From positions 1 through 8,332 of the forward strand of contig JAUYDJ010000082.1 of NCBI GenBank assembly GCA_030690025.1: a stretch of 8,332 nucleotides of DNA, read 5' to 3'. The notes under the pieces are model-generated. The model saw only the letters and a program-made list of their open reading frames with translations. It was not told the DNA's origin and did not search any database. The position numbers and the translations under genes are program-made. Positions 6,540-8,332 of this stretch are shown in pieces; position 1 is the first letter of the stretch; every line of letters begins with the position of its first letter. This DNA is from Chloroflexota bacterium. Its GTDB lineage: Bacteria > Chloroflexota > Dehalococcoidia > Dehalococcoidales > JAUYDJ01.

Positions 6540-7814
6540 ATGGAAATGACTCAAATGGAAATTGGTCAACTCGAAACCAAGAGCCGTGACGAACTGATTG
6601 ACCTGGCCAAGGAGATGGGCGTCACCAACTACAGCACCCTGAAGAAGCAGGAGCTCATCATGCGCCTACTGCAGACCCATGCCGTGCAACAGGGCAACAT
6701 TTTCTGCAGCGGCATCCTGGAGATTATGGATGACGGCTACGGCTTCCTGAGGCAAAGCACCCTGCTGCCCAGCCCCAATGACGTTTATGTCTCCCAATCG
6801 CAAATCCGGCGTTTTGGCCTGAAGACCGGCGATATGGTGGCCGGCCAGGGCCGGGCGCCCAAGAGCGGTGAGAAATACTACAGCCTGCTCCGTGTGGAAG
6901 CCATCAATGATGTCAACCCCGAGCTGGCAAAAAACCGCCCCTCCTTCGGGTCGCTCACCCCCGTCTTCCCCAACAAACTCATCAACCTGGAGCACTCACC
7001 CAGCGACCTGTCCACCCGGCTGCTCAACCTCATCGCCCCCATCGGCCGGGGACAGCGCGGTCTGATTGTATCGCCGCCCAAGGCGGGCAAGACCATACTG
7101 CTCAAGTCCATCGCCAATGCCGCCTCCACTAACTATAACGATATCGATATCATGGTCTGCCTGATTGGTGAACGTCCGGAAGAGGTCACCGACATGAAGC
7201 GCTCGGTGCGGGGTGAGGTTATCGCCGCCACCTTCGACGAGCCGGTGGAGAACCAGACCCGTGTGGCGGAGCTGGCGCTGGACCGGGCCAAGCGGCTGGT
7301 GGAGAGCGGCAAAGACGTGCTCATGCTGCTCGATGGCATTACCCGCCTGACGCGGGCTTATAACCTGGCTATGCCCTCCAGCGGCCGGACGCTGTCCGGC
7401 GGCATCGACCCGGTGGCCCTGCACCCGGCGAAGCGCCTCTTTGGCGCCGCCCGCAACACCGATGAAGGCGGCAGCCTGACTATACTGGCCACCTGCCTGG
7501 TGGATACCGGCAGCCGCATGGACGACCTCATCTATGAAGAGTTCAAGGGCACCGGCAACATGGAGGTACACCTCGACCGCCGCCTGTCCGAGCGCCGCAT
7601 CTTCCCGGCCATTGACGTGGACAAGAGCGGCACCCGGCGCGAGGAGCTGCTGCTGGACGAAGATACTATAAAGAAAGTCTGGCTGCTGCGGCGCATGGTA
7701 GGCATGATTGCCTCTGGCGCCAACTTCGCCGAGGCCGTTGAACGCGTACTGGAACGCATGGCCCGCACCAAGACCAACGCCGAGTTCCTGGCCAGTCTGA
7801 ACCGGGAGACATAG
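6540..7814 (+). CDS. rho: Transcription termination factor Rho
   Basis: Rho is a hexameric RNA-dependent ATPase and helicase that binds nascent RNA and ends transcription. At 424 residues it is close to E. coli Rho (419) and lacks the long N-terminal insertion of actinobacterial forms. The N-terminal helical domain (about 11-48) contains [14 protein letters not shown]. The cold-shock-like RNA-binding domain (about 52-122) contains [14 protein letters not shown] and [14 protein letters not shown]. The ATPase domain has Walker A SPPKAGKT (K184), the catalytic glutamate in [10 protein letters not shown] (E211), Walker [10 protein letters not shown] (D265), the Q-loop [11 protein letters not shown], the R-loop DTGSRMDD and the arginine finger in SGTRREEL (R366). 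These numbers nearly match E. coli. ATG 6540 is the first start in the frame with a sensible N-terminus; ATGs at 6546 and 6555 are possible. STT3 follows after 12 bases. Every key motif is present, so activity is expected. Confidence 0.98.
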   Translation: MEMTQMEIGQLETKSRDELIDLAKEMGVTNYSTLKKQELIMRLLQTHAVQQGNIFCSGILEIMDDGYGFLRQSTLLPSPNDVYVSQSQIRRFGLKTGDMVAGQGRAPKSGEKYYSLLRVEAINDVNPELAKNRPSFGSLTPVFPNKLINLEHSPSDLSTRLLNLIAPIGRGQRGLIVSPPKAGKTILLKSIANAASTNYNDIDIMVCLIGERPEEVTDMKRSVRGEVIAATFDEPVENQTRVAELALDRAKRLVESGKDVLMLLDGITRLTRAYNLAMPSSGRTLSGGIDPVALHPAKRLFGAARNTDEGGSLTILATCLVDTGSRMDDLIYEEFKGTGNMEVHLDRRLSERRIFPAIDVDKSGTRREELLLDEDTIKKVWLLRRMVGMIASGANFAEAVERVLERMARTKTNAEFLASLNRET

Positions 7815-7826
7815 TCTGGTGGCAAA

Positions 7827-8332
7827 ATGACCAAAAGCCTCAAAGACGCCTGGCGTTCCCCGAAGTTCGTCGCGGGCGTATTCGTGGCGCTGTTCTTCGC
7901 CACGGCCCTCTGCTTCCGGGTCCTGCTGCCCTATCCCGCGGTCTTTGGCAGCGACTGGATAAAGTACACCGGCATTGACCCCTACTATAACATGCGCCTG
8001 GTGGACAATTTGCTGCAAAACTTCCCCCACCACATGAGCATCGACCCCTACCACATCTTCCCCGGCGCCACCGGCGAAATCAGCATCCGTTTCTTTGTCT
8101 GGCTGCTGGCCGGCGTTACCTGGCTGATAGGGCTGGGCTCGCCGTCCCCCCATACCATTGACGTGGTGGGTGTGTACTTCCCCGCCGTCCTGGGCGCCCT
8201 GGCGGTTATCCCGGTCTATTTCATCGGCAAGACGCTGGTGAACCGCTGGGCGGGGGTGCTCGGGGCCGGCCTGATTGCCATAATGCCCGGCGAGTTCCTC
8301 GGGCGGTCAATACTCGGCTTTACCGATTACCA
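7827..8332 (+). CDS. STT3/AglB-like oligosaccharyltransferase, N-terminal part (3' end off window)
   Basis: This is a predicted membrane enzyme that transfers a lipid-linked oligosaccharide to asparagine of exported proteins outside the membrane. 168 complete codons are visible, and the frame is open to the right edge; whole family members have about 600-1000 residues. A first membrane segment spans about residues 13-36, and further hydrophobic segments lie at about 89-104, 113-135 and 141-158. The first external loop holds GIDPYYNMRLVDN, where D51 matches the metal-binding aspartate near residue 47-54 of archaeal AglB and Campylobacter PglB. The visible end reads ILGFTDY followed by CA of the next codon, matching the archaeal DxH motif near residue 161-163 if that codon is His. 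The WWDYG motif would lie beyond the edge. ATG 7827 has GGTGG (7818-7822) four bases upstream and lies 12 bases after rho. The acceptor and the sugar cannot be inferred. Confidence 0.88.
   Translation, partial: MTKSLKDAWRSPKFVAGVFVALFFATALCFRVLLPYPAVFGSDWIKYTGIDPYYNMRLVDNLLQNFPHHMSIDPYHIFPGATGEISIRFFVWLLAGVTWLIGLGSPSPHTIDVVGVYFPAVLGALAVIPVYFIGKTLVNRWAGVLGAGLIAIMPGEFLGRSILGFTDY

Noticed and set aside
6996..8153. A 385-codon open frame on the minus strand opposite rho and STT3
   Set aside because: It lies entirely antisense to rho, whose motifs are unambiguous, and to the STT3 start. Its composition (many H, Q, G, A) is typical of a shadow frame in GC-rich DNA, and it resembles no family I recognise.
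1..8332. CRISPR arrays, tRNA or rRNA genes, transposases, phage genes, toxin-antitoxin pairs
   Set aside because: I found no tandem spaced repeats, cloverleaf-like segments or recognisable mobile-element proteins on either strand. Apart from short gaps the window is filled by eight core genes.

Overview
The window looks like bacterial core genome, most likely from a Dehalococcoidia-type Chloroflexota. The assignment rests on a GC-rich coding background with AT-rich intergenic gaps, HspR-type heat-shock control, and an archaeal-looking STT3 oligosaccharyltransferase next to rho. It is an inference from gene content; no marker gene proves it.

Left half, minus strand, reading from right to left: a Nudix hydrolase of the CoA-pyrophosphatase type (about 3931 to 3353), then a gap that holds a dispersed-repeat-like element, a perfect inverted repeat and a near-consensus sigma-70 promoter. 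After the gap comes a compact heat-shock operon: dnaJ (3188 to 2217), hspR (2202 to 1885) and a ClpB-type disaggregase (1880 to beyond the left edge). These three genes are 14 and 4 bases apart, and the clpB ribosome binding site overlaps the hspR stop codon. HspR is expected to repress its own operon. DnaJ would deliver misfolded proteins, and the ClpB protein would disaggregate them. Two of the proteins are unusual: DnaJ keeps only two of the four zinc motifs, and ClpB has a short ClpC-sized middle domain.

Right half, plus strand: a perfect consensus promoter (TTGACA, 17-base spacer, TATAAT) at 3987-4015, about 137 bases of leader with two small hairpins and a six-codon leader ORF, then pyrG (CTP synthase), a small transaldolase, rho (transcription terminator) and the start of an STT3-family oligosaccharyltransferase that runs off the right edge. 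The gaps of 26, 60 and 12 bases and the lack of any obvious terminator suggest co-transcription. The four products serve unrelated processes: nucleotide synthesis, pentose phosphate metabolism, transcription termination and surface glycosylation.

I see no CRISPR array, phage, transposase, tRNA or rRNA, and no clearly new multi-gene system. The points most worth following are the ClpB/ClpC hybrid architecture with the reduced-zinc DnaJ in one HspR operon, the pyrG leader, the candidate HspR operator and the bacterial STT3 gene.
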